From the NCBI RefSeq assembly GCF_020404845.1, contig NZ_JAIOJZ010000033.1, positions 1 through 64,000 on the forward strand: DNA of 64,000 nt, in the 5' to 3' direction. The position numbers and the translations under genes were made by a program. The notes under the pieces were generated by a model. That model did no database searches, was not told where the DNA came from, and worked only from the letters and a program-made list of their open reading frames with translations. The stretch is from Streptomyces hyderabadensis (GTDB taxonomy: Bacteria; Actinomycetota; Actinomycetes; Streptomycetales; Streptomycetaceae). This document shows positions 8,551 to 16,733 of this stretch, one piece after another. Within the stretch, counting starts at the first letter, position 1. The number at the start of each line of letters is the position of its first letter.

Positions 8551-9495
8551 TCAGGCGGACGCCCGGGTCAGCCGCGCGACCTCGTCCTCCGTGAGGCTCA
8601 GCTCGGCGACGCCCAGCAGGTCCGGCAGCTGCTCCACCGTGCGCGCGGACGCGATCGGCGCCGCCACCGTCCGCTGGGCGGCCAGCCAGGCGAGCGCGAC
8701 CGTGGCGACGGGGGCGTCGTGCGCCGCGGCGACCTCGTCCAGGGCGGCGAGCACCCGGCGGCCCCGCTCGGTCTCCAGGTGCTTGGCCGCACCGCCCGCC
8801 CGCGGACTGTCCACGTCGGCGCCGGGGCGGTACTTGCCGGTGAGGAAGCCGGCCGCGAGGGCGTAGTAGGGGACGGCGGCGAGACCGGCCTGCTCGGCGA
8901 GGTCGCGCAGCTCGCCCTCGTACGTGTCGCGGGAGACGAGGTTGTAGTGCGGCTGGAGGGCCACGTACCGGGCGAGGCCCTCGCGGTCGGAGAACTCCAG
9001 GGACTCCGCGAGCCGTTCGGCGGAGATGTTGGAGGCGGCGATGTGCCGCACCTTGCCGGCCTTCACCAGCTCGTCGAGGGCGCCGATGATCTCCTCGACG
9101 GGCACCTCGGGCTTGTCGTAGTGGGTGTAGTAGAGGTCGATGTGGTCGGTGCCCAGGCGGCGCAGCGAGGCGTCGGCCGCGGCCTTGATGTTCGCGGCGG
9201 ACAGGCCCGGGTACTCGGGGTGCTCGCTGACCTTGGTGGCGAGGACGACGTCGGCACGGTTGCCGCGGGCCGCGAGCCACTGCCCGAGGACGGTCTCGGA
9301 CTCGCCGCCGCTGTTGCCGTCGACCCAGGCGGAGTAGACGTCGGCCGTGTCGACGAAGTTGCCGCCCGCGGCCGTGTAGGCGTCGAGGACGGCGAAGGAG
9401 GTGTCCCGGTCGGCGGTCCAGCCGAAGACGTTGCCGCCCAGGGCGAGCGGGAACACGTCGAGGTCGGAGGAGCCGAGCTTGCGCAGAGAAGTCAT
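8551..9495 (-). CDS. Aldo/keto reductase
   Basis: Predicted 314 residues, a complete (beta/alpha)8 NAD(P)H-dependent oxidoreductase. The catalytic tetrad is visible: Asp and Tyr in DTADVYSAW, Lys in ATKVSEH and His in YYTHYDKP. The C-terminal cofactor-phosphate loop region (PIASARTVEQLPDLLG) is present. The start taken is Met-Thr-Ser-Leu-Arg; an upstream in-frame Met 14 codons earlier is not needed for the fold. The substrate cannot be predicted. It is convergent with the PrsW gene (19 nt between stops). Confidence 0.88.
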   Translation of the reverse strand: MTSLRKLGSSDLDVFPLALGGNVFGWTADRDTSFAVLDAYTAAGGNFVDTADVYSAWVDGNSGGESETVLGQWLAARGNRADVVLATKVSEHPEYPGLSAANIKAAADASLRRLGTDHIDLYYTHYDKPEVPVEEIIGALDELVKAGKVRHIAASNISAERLAESLEFSDREGLARYVALQPHYNLVSRDTYEGELRDLAEQAGLAAVPYYALAAGFLTGKYRPGADVDSPRAGGAAKHLETERGRRVLAALDEVAAAHDAPVATVALAWLAAQRTVAAPIASARTVEQLPDLLGVAELSLTEDEVARLTRASA

Positions 9496-9656
9496 GTCAC
9501 TACTCAACACCCGCACCGGAGCCGACCATTCCGACACGCACCCACGGGCACCCGCACGCAGGCACGCGAAAACCCCGCGAACCGGCAGCCCTGACGTCGG
9601 GGGGTTGCCGTCAGGACCGCCGGGGTTCGGCGGGGCGGATCAGGGAGCGGGGCGGA

Positions 9657-10700
9657 TCAGGGGGTGAGCCCCTTGCTCTGCAGCCAGGCCATCGGGTCGA
9701 TGCCGCTGCCGTCGGCGGTGTGGACCTCCAGGTGGAGGTGGGCGCCGGTGACGTTGCCGGTGGCGCCGACGCGGCCGATGACGTCACCGGTGGTGACCTT
9801 CTGGCCGACGCTGACGTTGATGGAGGACTGGTGCGCGTACCAGAGCTCGGTGCCGTCGTCGAGGGTGAGCACGGTCTTGTAGCCGTACGACCCGTCCCAG
9901 CCCGCCGACGTGATCGTGCCGCTGTGCACCGCCTTGAGCAGCGTGCCCGTGGGGGCGGCGAAGTCGAGGCCGGTGTGGTGGCCGGAGGCCCACAGGGAGC
10001 CCGCCTGGTTGAAGGTGGAGGAGATCGTGTACGAGGAGGTCGGCAGCGTGTACTGCTTGGCCAGCTTCGCCAGCCGCTCGGCCTCGGCCTTCTTCGCGGC
10101 CTCCTCCTCCGCCTTCTTCTTGGCGGCGGCGGCCTTCTCCTGGGCTTCCTTCTCCGCCTTGGCGGCGGCTTCCGCGGCCTTCTTCTCGGCGGCGGCCTGC
10201 GCTTCGGCGGCGGCCTTGTTCTCGACCTGCGCCTGCTGCTGCTCGGCCTGCGCCATGATCCGGGCCCGCAGCGACTCTCCGGCGCCGGTGGTGCCGGTGC
10301 CTTCCGTGCTGTCGGCGGCGACGGCCTGGGTGATGCCGCTGAGCGGGGTGGCGGACCCCTCGGGCTCCGACTCCCCGTCGTCACCGGGCAGGAGCGAGCC
10401 GACGTTCGGCAGGTCCGGCATGGAGATGGACACCGGCGGCTTGCCGGTCTGCGCGCTGGCCATGCCGCCCGCGCCGACGGCGGCTATGACACCGACGCCG
10501 AGGACGGTGGAGCTGCGGGCGAGCCCGCCGCGCTGCTTGGCGACGCGGTGCCGGCCGCGGACGGGGCGGATGGACTCCGCGGTGGGGTTCCACTCCTCCC
10601 AGGGGCCCTCTTCGGCGCGGGGGGCGTCGTAGCCGAAGGTGTCGGTGCCGTGCCCGGTGGGCACGAACGGGGCCTCGGGGGCAGGCCGGTTGGACGCCAC
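9657..10700 (-). CDS. M23-family metallopeptidase (cell-wall endopeptidase)
   Basis: Predicted 347 residues. An N-terminal cytoplasmic stretch with many charged residues leads to one hydrophobic segment (residues about 66-84) that serves as signal or anchor. Then comes an Ala/Lys/Glu-rich coiled coil (about 130-210) and a C-terminal LytM domain. The zinc ligands are visible in HHTGLDFAAPTG and in the HLHLEVH motif. Such enzymes cleave peptide cross-bridges in peptidoglycan, and the coiled coil resembles those of activator-type LytM proteins. The GTG start has AAGGAG 9 nt upstream. The leader contains a c-di-AMP riboswitch, so expression should fall when c-di-AMP is high. Confidence 0.92.
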   Translation of the reverse strand: MASNRPAPEAPFVPTGHGTDTFGYDAPRAEEGPWEEWNPTAESIRPVRGRHRVAKQRGGLARSSTVLGVGVIAAVGAGGMASAQTGKPPVSISMPDLPNVGSLLPGDDGESEPEGSATPLSGITQAVAADSTEGTGTTGAGESLRARIMAQAEQQQAQVENKAAAEAQAAAEKKAAEAAAKAEKEAQEKAAAAKKKAEEEAAKKAEAERLAKLAKQYTLPTSSYTISSTFNQAGSLWASGHHTGLDFAAPTGTLLKAVHSGTITSAGWDGSYGYKTVLTLDDGTELWYAHQSSINVSVGQKVTTGDVIGRVGATGNVTGAHLHLEVHTADGSGIDPMAWLQSKGLTP

Positions 10701-10726
10701 GTGGGCGTACTCCTTTCCTTCCTTCT

Positions 10727-10868
10727 CGCCTACCGGGTTAGCTGACGGGTTCGGAGCAGGAAGGTCTCCTACGAGTGCCCGACGACCGTGTCTCCACGGC
10801 GGCATACACCCGATTCACCCCAATGTGGTGGTTCCCCGGTTCCCTTGCGGGATTCGGCGCGTGCGCAC
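10727..10868 (-). promoter_or_regulatory. c-di-AMP riboswitch (ydaO/yuaA type) in the M23 peptidase leader
   Basis: Read on the minus strand, the leader carries the conserved ydaO elements in order. These are CGCCGAATCC near 10859, AACCGGGGAACCACC, TTGGGGTGAATCGG near 10822, TAGGAGACCTTCC and CCGAACCCGTCAGCTAACC, closing with CGGTAGGCG at 10727-10735. The coding start is 26 nt further on. In actinobacteria this motif precedes resuscitation-factor and cell-wall peptidase genes and shuts expression off when c-di-AMP binds. The 5' limit is approximate. Confidence 0.88.
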
Positions 10869-11093
10869 GGAGCCGCCTTCTGTGACGGCTGGGACGACCG
10901 CGCTGCGTTATCGAACGTTAATAGACGCGGGGCCGTGATTCCAAGCCGTTCCTCTTGATCATTAACGAAAACGGCCCGGACGTACACCTCACGACCGGCG
11001 AAAATCGGGCGAGTTGACCCTGCCTCAGTATTCCCCTTCACGCCACATGTTTCTGATGGTGCATCAGTTGTTATGCGGAGGGGGTTCGGGCTG

Positions 11094-12335
11094 TCACGGC
11101 TCGTGACAATGATCATGGTCGCCGCGCCGGGGCCGCCGTACCGCGAGCAGCGCCATGTCGTCCGCCATGCCGCCGCCGGAGTGCCGGCGCACGTCCTCGG
11201 CGAGGGTGTCGAGCAGGGTCGCCGGATGCGGGAAGGCGCGGCCGGCCAGCCGCGCCTGCGGATCGTAGAACTCGCCCTTCGCGTCCCGGGCCTCGGTCAG
11301 TCCGTCGGTGTACAGCAGCAGCGTGGCCCCACCGGGGAAGGCGACCTCCTCCGCACGGTCGGGCCACACACCCAGCTCGCCCATGCCGAGCGGCAGCGCC
11401 GACTCACGGGCGGGCAGCGGGCCCAGGGTGCCGTCGGCGTAGAGCAGCAGGGGCGGCGGATGCCCGCGGTTGACGATGCGGACCGTCCCGTCGCCGTGCG
11501 GGAGTTCGGCGAGCACGGCCGTGGTGAAGCCCTCGAAGGCGTCGAGTCCGTCGCGCCGGGTGCCCTCGCGCGCCAGCGCCCGCTCCAGCCGCTGCGCCAC
11601 CGCCTCCAGCGTCGCCTCCTGCTCGGCGGCCTCCCGGAAGGCGCCGATCACGACGGCGACGGCGGCCACCGCGCCCATGCCCTTGCCGCGCACGTCGCCG
11701 ACGATGAGCCGGACGCCGCGGGCGCTGTCCTGCACCGCGTACAGGTCGCCGCCGATGAAGGCGTCCGCCTGCGCGGCCTCGTAGCAGACGGCGATCTCGA
11801 AGCCCGCGATCCGCTCGGCGGGCTGGGGCAGTACGGCGCGCTGGGCAGCCTCGGCGATCTCGCGGACCGAGACCAGGCGTTCGCTGCTGCGCCGGACCAG
11901 GCCGTTCACGATGACGGCCAGCACGGCGACCGTGGCGATGGTGATCAGCTCGGTGAGGGAGTCCACGTAGTGGATGACGCCCTTGCCGAGCTGCAGCCCG
12001 ATGACGGCGGCGACCACGGCGACGCCGGTGAGCGCCGTGCCGCGCCGGGAGTAGAGCGGGGCGGCGATCAGGGGCGCGGCCGTGTAGAGGGGGCCGGCGG
12101 TGAAGTACCTCGGGGTGAGGATGTCGTACAGGATGGCGACGACGATCAGCAGCACCGGGAGCGCGTGCACGAAGGTGCGCCCGTACCGGGCCCGCCGCCG
12201 GGGCGGCGGCGCCGGGGGCGGCAGGGGCTGCGACTCGTCGCCGAGGCCGAGGCCCGGGTCGGGCACGGGATCGCCGGGGAGGCGGCCGCCGGCTCTGGCG
12301 TACGCTCCCTCGTCGTCCACGTCACCTGGCCGCAC
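11094..12335 (-). CDS. Membrane-bound PP2C/SpoIIE-type serine phosphatase
   Basis: Predicted 413 residues. A proline-rich cytoplasmic head is followed by a three- or four-helix membrane region (about residues 55-150), a short linker helix and a SpoIIE-type PP2C domain. Metal-binding motifs are seen in FIGGDLYA, VGDVRGKGMGA, NRGHPPPLLL, LLLYTDGLTEAR and GGMADDMALLAVR. Such phosphatases usually act on anti-sigma-factor antagonists. Two adjacent GTG codons could start it (12335 or 12338); the GGGAG site is better spaced from 12335. The initiator tRNA gene lies upstream on the same strand. No anti-sigma partner is adjacent. Confidence 0.88.
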   Translation of the reverse strand: MRPGDVDDEGAYARAGGRLPGDPVPDPGLGLGDESQPLPPPAPPPRRRARYGRTFVHALPVLLIVVAILYDILTPRYFTAGPLYTAAPLIAAPLYSRRGTALTGVAVVAAVIGLQLGKGVIHYVDSLTELITIATVAVLAVIVNGLVRRSSERLVSVREIAEAAQRAVLPQPAERIAGFEIAVCYEAAQADAFIGGDLYAVQDSARGVRLIVGDVRGKGMGAVAAVAVVIGAFREAAEQEATLEAVAQRLERALAREGTRRDGLDAFEGFTTAVLAELPHGDGTVRIVNRGHPPPLLLYADGTLGPLPARESALPLGMGELGVWPDRAEEVAFPGGATLLLYTDGLTEARDAKGEFYDPQARLAGRAFPHPATLLDTLAEDVRRHSGGGMADDMALLAVRRPRRGDHDHCHEP

Positions 12336-12461
12336 CACTCGTCTCCCGCCACCCCGCACGTCCGTGCCGCTTGCCGTCCCGGACTCCAGGTTTCCGGCAG
12401 CGGGCGCGGGCGGCGAGCGGTGAGGGCCGACCGGATGACACGGCGGATGCGCACACACGCA

Positions 12462-12497
12462 CCGAGGGCCGGAACCCTTTCGGATTCCGGCCCTCGG
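12462..12497 (-). terminator. Hairpin terminator after tRNA-fMet
   Basis: A perfect 13-bp inverted repeat (CCGAGGGCCGGAA and its complement) encloses a 10-nt loop immediately downstream of the initiator tRNA, consistent with termination of the tRNA transcript. Confidence 0.75.
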
Positions 12498-12504
12498 CCT
12501 TCAG

Positions 12505-12578
12505 TAGCGGGGACAGGATTTGAACCTGCGACCTCTGGGTTATGAGCCCAGCGAGCTACCGAGCTGCTCCACCCCGCG
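12505..12578 (-). tRNA. Initiator tRNA-fMet (CAT)
   Basis: The 74-nt cloverleaf folds on the minus strand. It begins CGCGGGG and ends CCCCGCTA, so position 1 (C) and position 72 (T) do not pair, an initiator hallmark. The anticodon arm is TGGGCTCATAACCCA with the three G:C pairs typical of initiator tRNA. CCA is not encoded. Confidence 0.95.
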
Positions 12579-12647
12579 TCGTTGTGTCCACCACTGTACG
12601 TCATCCCCGGGGCGGAATGCACATCGGTATCCCCGCGCCCTGCCCTG

Positions 12648-13778
12648 CTACCCCTCCAGGTGGCGGTTCGGCGCCTTAGCCCGCGCCTCGTACTCGGCCA
12701 GTACGACGACGGTCGCACCGGCGGCGGTGAGCACCCCGGTGCCGTCCGCGCCGGGCACGAAGGTGTCCGGCTCCCGCCAGGCCGTGACCACGCGGCGCAC
12801 CCCGGCGTCGAGGATCAGCCGGGCACAGGGGGCGGGCCGGGAGGCACGGCGGGCACAGGGCTCCAGGCTGCTGTACACGGTGGCGCCGGCGAGCCGCCGG
12901 TCGGCCGGATCGACCTTGGCGAGCGCGGCCTCCTCGGCATGCACCACCGGATCGCCGCCCTCCCGCGAGTACCCCCGCGCCAGCTCGCTCCCGTCGGCGG
13001 CGACCACGACCGCCCCGACGCTGAACGCGGTGTCCGACGGCGGGCACAGCTCGGCCAGCTCACAGGCGAGCGCCAGCCAGTGCCGGTCGGCGGCGGCCAC
13101 CCGTTCGCCGGTGCCGGGCGCGGTGGGCAGGTACCGGTTCAGCACCACGTCCTCGATCCGCCGCGACTCCACCAGCCGCAGCCGCCCGCCCTGATAGGCG
13201 CCGGGCCCGAACAGCCGGGGCGCGGCCGGGTCCCCGACCAGGAGCGGCGCGAGGACGAGCTGCAGTTCGTCGGCGAGTTCCTGCTGGAGCAGCTGGGTGT
13301 GGACGGTCCCGCCGCCCTCGACCATGAGCCGCCGCACCCCCCGCCGGTCGTGCAGGTACTCCAGCGCGCGGCGCCAGTCGAGCTGCGGCCCCAGGGACAC
13401 CACATCGGCGCCGATCCCCAGCGCCCGGGCCCGCCGGGCCCCGCCGTCCGTGGTCAGCAGCACCTTCTCGCCGCCCGTGTGCCAGAAGCACGCCGCCGGA
13501 TCCAGCTCACCGCTGCCGCTGACCGTGACCTTGAGCGGGTACTCCGCCCTGCCCTCCGCGACCCGGGCCGCCCGCCGCTCGGCCGAGTTCACCAGCAACC
13601 GCGGATTGTCGGCCCGGACCGTCCCGGCCCCTACCAGGATCGCGTCGACCGAGGCCCGCACCTCGTCGACCCGGTCGAAGTCGGCGGGCCCGGACAGCAG
13701 CAGGCGTTCCGGCCCGGTGTCGTCCAGGTAGCCGTCGAGGGAGACGGCGGCGGAGAGGAGGACGTGGGGGAGGGGCAT
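12648..13778 (-). CDS. RibD-like bifunctional protein in reversed domain order (reductase, then deaminase)
   Basis: Predicted 376 residues. Residues 1 to about 215 form a dihydrofolate-reductase-like RibD C-terminal domain (SAAVSLDGYLDD, ILVGAGTVRADNPRL, LMVEGGGTVHTQLL). Residues about 235-376 form a cytidine/riboflavin-type deaminase with the zinc motif HAEEAAL, then SSLEPCARR and a third Cys in PAPCARLILDAGV. Canonical RibD has the deaminase first. It could reduce and deaminate a pyrimidine intermediate in riboflavin-like or antibiotic metabolism, but no other rib gene is near. The ATG start has GGAG 8 nt upstream. Confidence 0.82.
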   Translation of the reverse strand: MPLPHVLLSAAVSLDGYLDDTGPERLLLSGPADFDRVDEVRASVDAILVGAGTVRADNPRLLVNSAERRAARVAEGRAEYPLKVTVSGSGELDPAACFWHTGGEKVLLTTDGGARRARALGIGADVVSLGPQLDWRRALEYLHDRRGVRRLMVEGGGTVHTQLLQQELADELQLVLAPLLVGDPAAPRLFGPGAYQGGRLRLVESRRIEDVVLNRYLPTAPGTGERVAAADRHWLALACELAELCPPSDTAFSVGAVVVAADGSELARGYSREGGDPVVHAEEAALAKVDPADRRLAGATVYSSLEPCARRASRPAPCARLILDAGVRRVVTAWREPDTFVPGADGTGVLTAAGATVVVLAEYEARAKAPNRHLEG

Positions 13779-13900
13779 GGGCGGCACTCCGAGGGTGCGG
13801 GCGGACGGCTGGGCGGGGAGTGCCGCCATTGTCGGTCATGGCCGGCAGCGGCCCCTTCGCCGCGCGGCGGACGCCCGGAAGCCGGGCAGCGCCCTCCGGC

Positions 13901-13931
13901 TTGACTCTCCAGTGACTGGAGACCGCAGGGT
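13901..13931 (+). promoter_or_regulatory. MerR-type promoter with operator dyad
   Basis: TTGACT (13901-13906) is separated by 19 bp from CAGGGT (13926-13931). The spacer contains the perfect dyad CTCCAGT-G-ACTGGAG (13907-13921). An over-long spacer filled by a dyad is the hallmark of MerR-regulated promoters. The expected transcription start falls at or next to the ATG of the following gene, suggesting a leaderless, autoregulated mRNA. Confidence 0.7.
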
Positions 13932-13937
13932 GGGCTC

Positions 13938-14897
13938 ATGAACGGCGCGACGCCCCCGCACTCGATCGGTGAACTGTCGGCCCGTACCGGCGTCCCGGTC
14001 CGGACCATCCGGTTCTACTCGGACACCGGACTGCTGCCGCCCACGGACCGCACCCCCGCCGGCTACCGCCGGTACGGCGAGGCGGCCCTCGGCCGCCTTC
14101 ACCTCATCTCCGTCCTGCGGGAGCTGGACGTCGGCCTCGCCACCATCCGGCGCGTCCTGGACGGTGACCTCTCCGTCGCCGAGGTCGCCGCCGCGCACGC
14201 CGAAGCCACCGCCCTGCAGATCCGCGCGCTGCGGCTGCGCCACAGCCTGCTGCGGCTCGTCGCCCGGCGCGGTTCCGGCCCCGAGGAGACCGTACTCATG
14301 CACCGCATCGCCCGCCTCACCTCCGACGAACGGCGGCGCCTGATCGCCGACTTCGTCGCCGCGCTCGATGCCGGCACGCCCCAGGCCCGCACCACCGCCG
14401 CCGCCCTGCGCACCGCCCTGCCGGAACTCCCTGACGAACCGTCCGACGCCCGGCTCGCCGCGTGGGTGGAGCTGGCGGAACTCGTCGCCGACGACGACTT
14501 CCGGACCCGCATGGCGCACGCGGGGCTCCCGCCCGCCGACGAGGACGTGCTGCCGGGGGCGGCCCCGGAGGCGGTGGCGGAACTCGTCCCGTACGTCCGG
14601 CAGGCCGTCGCCGAGGCGAGGGCGGCGGGCATCGACCCGGAGGGCGACGAGGCCGTCCCGGTGGTCGACGCCGTCGTCGCGCGCTTCGCCGCCGTGCTCG
14701 GGCGTCCCGACGACGCCGGGCTGCGGGAGTGGATGGCCCGGCGGTTCGAGGCCGGGCACGACCCGCTCGTCGAGCGGTACTGGCGCCTGGTGTGGACCGT
14801 CAACGACTGGCAGGTGATCCCCGGCCACCTGCCCTTCCAGCCCTGGATGGTGCGGGCCCTCCGCCGGTCCGGCCCGGTCAGCTCCAGTCGCCGTTGA
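13938..14897 (+). CDS. MerR-family transcriptional regulator
   Basis: Predicted 319 residues. The N-terminal winged-helix domain reads SIGELSARTGVPVRTIRFYSDTGLL followed by GYRRYGE (residues about 9-49). Next comes the dimerisation helix, and then a long helical C-terminal region of about 200 residues without obvious Cys or His clusters. A metal sensor is therefore unlikely; the tail resembles TipA- or drug-type effector domains only in length. Its own promoter carries a MerR dyad immediately upstream. The 3' end overlaps the convergent gene by 20 nt. Confidence 0.88.
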   Translation: MNGATPPHSIGELSARTGVPVRTIRFYSDTGLLPPTDRTPAGYRRYGEAALGRLHLISVLRELDVGLATIRRVLDGDLSVAEVAAAHAEATALQIRALRLRHSLLRLVARRGSGPEETVLMHRIARLTSDERRRLIADFVAALDAGTPQARTTAAALRTALPELPDEPSDARLAAWVELAELVADDDFRTRMAHAGLPPADEDVLPGAAPEAVAELVPYVRQAVAEARAAGIDPEGDEAVPVVDAVVARFAAVLGRPDDAGLREWMARRFEAGHDPLVERYWRLVWTVNDWQVIPGHLPFQPWMVRALRRSGPVSSSRR

Positions 14898-15258
14898 CCC
14901 ACGCGACCAGGCGGGCGCGCTTCGTGTAGGTGCAGAAGGTGTGGTCCGTACCGGACGTGGCGTACGGTCCGGACCCGTACCGCAGTTCGTACTCCTGGTC
15001 GCCGGGGCCGTACTCGCCGTCACGGCGGCCGTCCAGGTCGTCGGCCCAGTCGCGGATACCGAAGTCGAGACCGAGGCTCTCGACGTAGCGGCCGAGGTCG
15101 GCCGGTTCCATCGGTTGGCCGCCCTCGGCCCCGGCCGTGGGCCGTTGTTCCTGGCAGCCGTCGGACCGCACGGGCTGGCCCAGCCACCACCCGGCGAGGA
15201 ACACGGCGTACAGGAAGGTGACGACGCCGAGGCGGCGCCGGGTGATCCAGGCGGGCAT
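14878..15258 (-). CDS. Small membrane-anchored protein, paralogue of its upstream neighbour
   Basis: Predicted 126 residues. RRLGVVTFLYAVFLAGWWLGQPV (about residues 8-30) is an uncleaved signal anchor, followed by an acidic extracytoplasmic domain with two Cys (GCQEQ and FCTYT) that could pair. It ends RARLVAWVNGDWS. The anchor and the ending are nearly the same as in the gene upstream, indicating a local duplication. The GGAGG ribosome site (9 nt before the ATG) lies within the last codons of that gene, so the two are translationally linked. No known function. Confidence 0.7.
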   Translation of the reverse strand: MPAWITRRRLGVVTFLYAVFLAGWWLGQPVRSDGCQEQRPTAGAEGGQPMEPADLGRYVESLGLDFGIRDWADDLDGRRDGEYGPGDQEYELRYGSGPYATSGTDHTFCTYTKRARLVAWVNGDWS

Positions 15259-15264
15259 CCGGCG

Positions 15265-15684
15265 CTACCTCCAGTCGCCCTCGAACCAGGCGCCGAGGCG
15301 GGGCCGTTCGCTCGTGTCGTTCGTGCAGGCCACGGAGTAGATGGTGGCCGTGAGGGTCACCGTGTGCCCGACGGCGCCGGGCGAGGCGAGGTCCGGGTAC
15401 GCCGACGGTGCCGGGGCGAAGTCGGTGAGGGAGGGGCGGCTGGGCGCGGGCGTGGGCCTGGACATGGGCGTGGGTGGGGGTGTGGGGGACGGTTCGGGGG
15501 CGTACCGCTCGGCGGCCCGGTCGAGTGCGGCCTGGTCGGCCCGGCACTCGGGGGTCACGGGCTGCCCCAGGTACCAGCCCGCGACGAACACGCCGTAGAC
15601 CACGGCGGCGGCACCGAGGCGGCGCGGGGTGACTCGGCGGGGCCGTAGGTCAACCAGGCCTTCGTCGGGGGGAGTTGCACTCAT
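15265..15684 (-). CDS. Small membrane-anchored protein, first of a paralogous pair
   Basis: Predicted 139 residues. A short cytoplasmic N-terminus is followed by RRLGAAAVVYGVFVAGWYLGQPV (about residues 21-43), a Pro-rich linker, and an extracytoplasmic C-terminal part with Cys in TPECRAD and VACTND, ending RPRLGAWFEGDWR. The layout copies that of the gene 6 nt downstream, but the middle part differs in sequence and in its Pro/Thr/Ser content. The function is unknown; secretion or membrane display is inferred from the anchor. Confidence 0.7.
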   Translation of the reverse strand: MSATPPDEGLVDLRPRRVTPRRLGAAAVVYGVFVAGWYLGQPVTPECRADQAALDRAAERYAPEPSPTPPPTPMSRPTPAPSRPSLTDFAPAPSAYPDLASPGAVGHTVTLTATIYSVACTNDTSERPRLGAWFEGDWR

Positions 15685-15864
15685 GCCGGGGGACTCTACC
15701 CGTCGGCCCGACGGTCCCTGGGCCCCGCGTCCAGGTCCCGCGGTCCGCCGAGAGGGCCCGCCTTCCCGATGCCCGCTCTCCCCGCTGATCGAGGTCGCGA
15801 ATCCTCCCCCTACGACGATCCGGACGACGCGACCGCCTTCGGGACCGCAACGTGCTGTACCGGA

Positions 15865-16419
15865 TCAGCGCTGATCGAACCCAGGTCCACCGTTGCCGAG
15901 AAGACGCTGGGCTCCCGTGACGAACCGTGAGCGCGACTGCCGGAACTCGGCGTTCTCGCGGTTGAGCCGCTCGTCCATCTCCTCGAAGGTGAGGGCCCGG
16001 TCGAACGCGGTCTCGAAGCGGCGCATGTTCACGTCGTAGATCCCTTTCGCGAGGTCGGCCATGTCCTCCGGGCCGGCCACCCGCACGTTCCAGATCGCGC
16101 GGCGCAGCATCCTCATGGCCGCCAGGCTCTCCTCGCGCATCCGCTCCCACCCGCTCGCCGCGCCCGGCGGTCCCGCGGTCTCACGCCGGGCGGCCACGAT
16201 GTCGTCGAGGGAAGCGATGAACCGCTCGGAGGCGTCCATGACCTCCGCGTAGGAGGCGCGGCGGTCGGTGCGGAGTTGGCCGCGCTGCTCGGCTCTCTCC
16301 TGAGCGGCGATCTGCTCCAGGGTGGCTCTGCGCTGCATCCAGGCGCCCATGAAGGCTCCGCCCAGGGCACCGGCGACGCCTATGAGTGCCGCCAGCACGG
16401 CGGCCGTGTTCTCGTTCAC
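15865..16419 (-). CDS. Membrane-anchored coiled-coil protein of unknown function
   Basis: Predicted 184 residues. One N-terminal hydrophobic helix (AAVLAALIGVAGALGGAFMGAW) is followed by a highly charged helical domain, probably cytoplasmic, with heptad-like patterns (ATLEQIAAQERAEQRGQ). The GTG at 16419 is preferred because the AGG of the only plausible ribosome site lies 6 nt before it; a GTG two codons earlier abuts that site. No enzymatic motif is visible. It lies alone between a tRNA gene and the paralogous pair. Confidence 0.6.
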   Translation of the reverse strand: MNENTAAVLAALIGVAGALGGAFMGAWMQRRATLEQIAAQERAEQRGQLRTDRRASYAEVMDASERFIASLDDIVAARRETAGPPGAASGWERMREESLAAMRMLRRAIWNVRVAGPEDMADLAKGIYDVNMRRFETAFDRALTFEEMDERLNRENAEFRQSRSRFVTGAQRLLGNGGPGFDQR

Positions 16420-16503
16420 GGGCACCCTGTCTAGAACAGATCATCTTCCCGCTCAAGGGAGAGGAAGGGGAGGGGGAAGGAGGGGGGTGCGCCGGAAAGG
16501 ACA

Positions 16504-16538
16504 GGACCCCAGCTCGTACCTGTGGTGAGCTGGGGTCC
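16504..16538 (-). terminator. Hairpin terminator after tRNA-Lys
   Basis: A perfect 12-bp inverted repeat (GGACCCCAGCTC and its complement) with an 11-nt loop starts 7 nt after the 3' end of tRNA-Lys. Confidence 0.7.
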
Positions 16539-16544
16539 GGCGGG

Positions 16545-16617
16545 TAGGCCCTGTGGGACTCGAACCCACAACCAATGGATTAAAAGTCCACTGCTCTGCC
16601 AATTGAGCTAAGGGCCC
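16545..16617 (-). tRNA. tRNA-Lys (TTT)
   Basis: A 73-nt cloverleaf on the minus strand: acceptor GGGCCCT pairs with AGGGCCT (one G:T pair), the anticodon arm is GGACTTTTAATCC with TTT, and the T arm contains GGTTCGAGTCC. CCA is not encoded. Confidence 0.95.
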
Positions 16618-16733
16618 GGGCGGGGTGCCGCGCGGTGTTGCGTGATGTTGCCACACCGAGCATAGCCCGACACGGCCGGGACGCCGATCGGGTATCGGGG
16701 TCACGGCCGCGTCGGAGGGCGCGGGGCCCCGGG

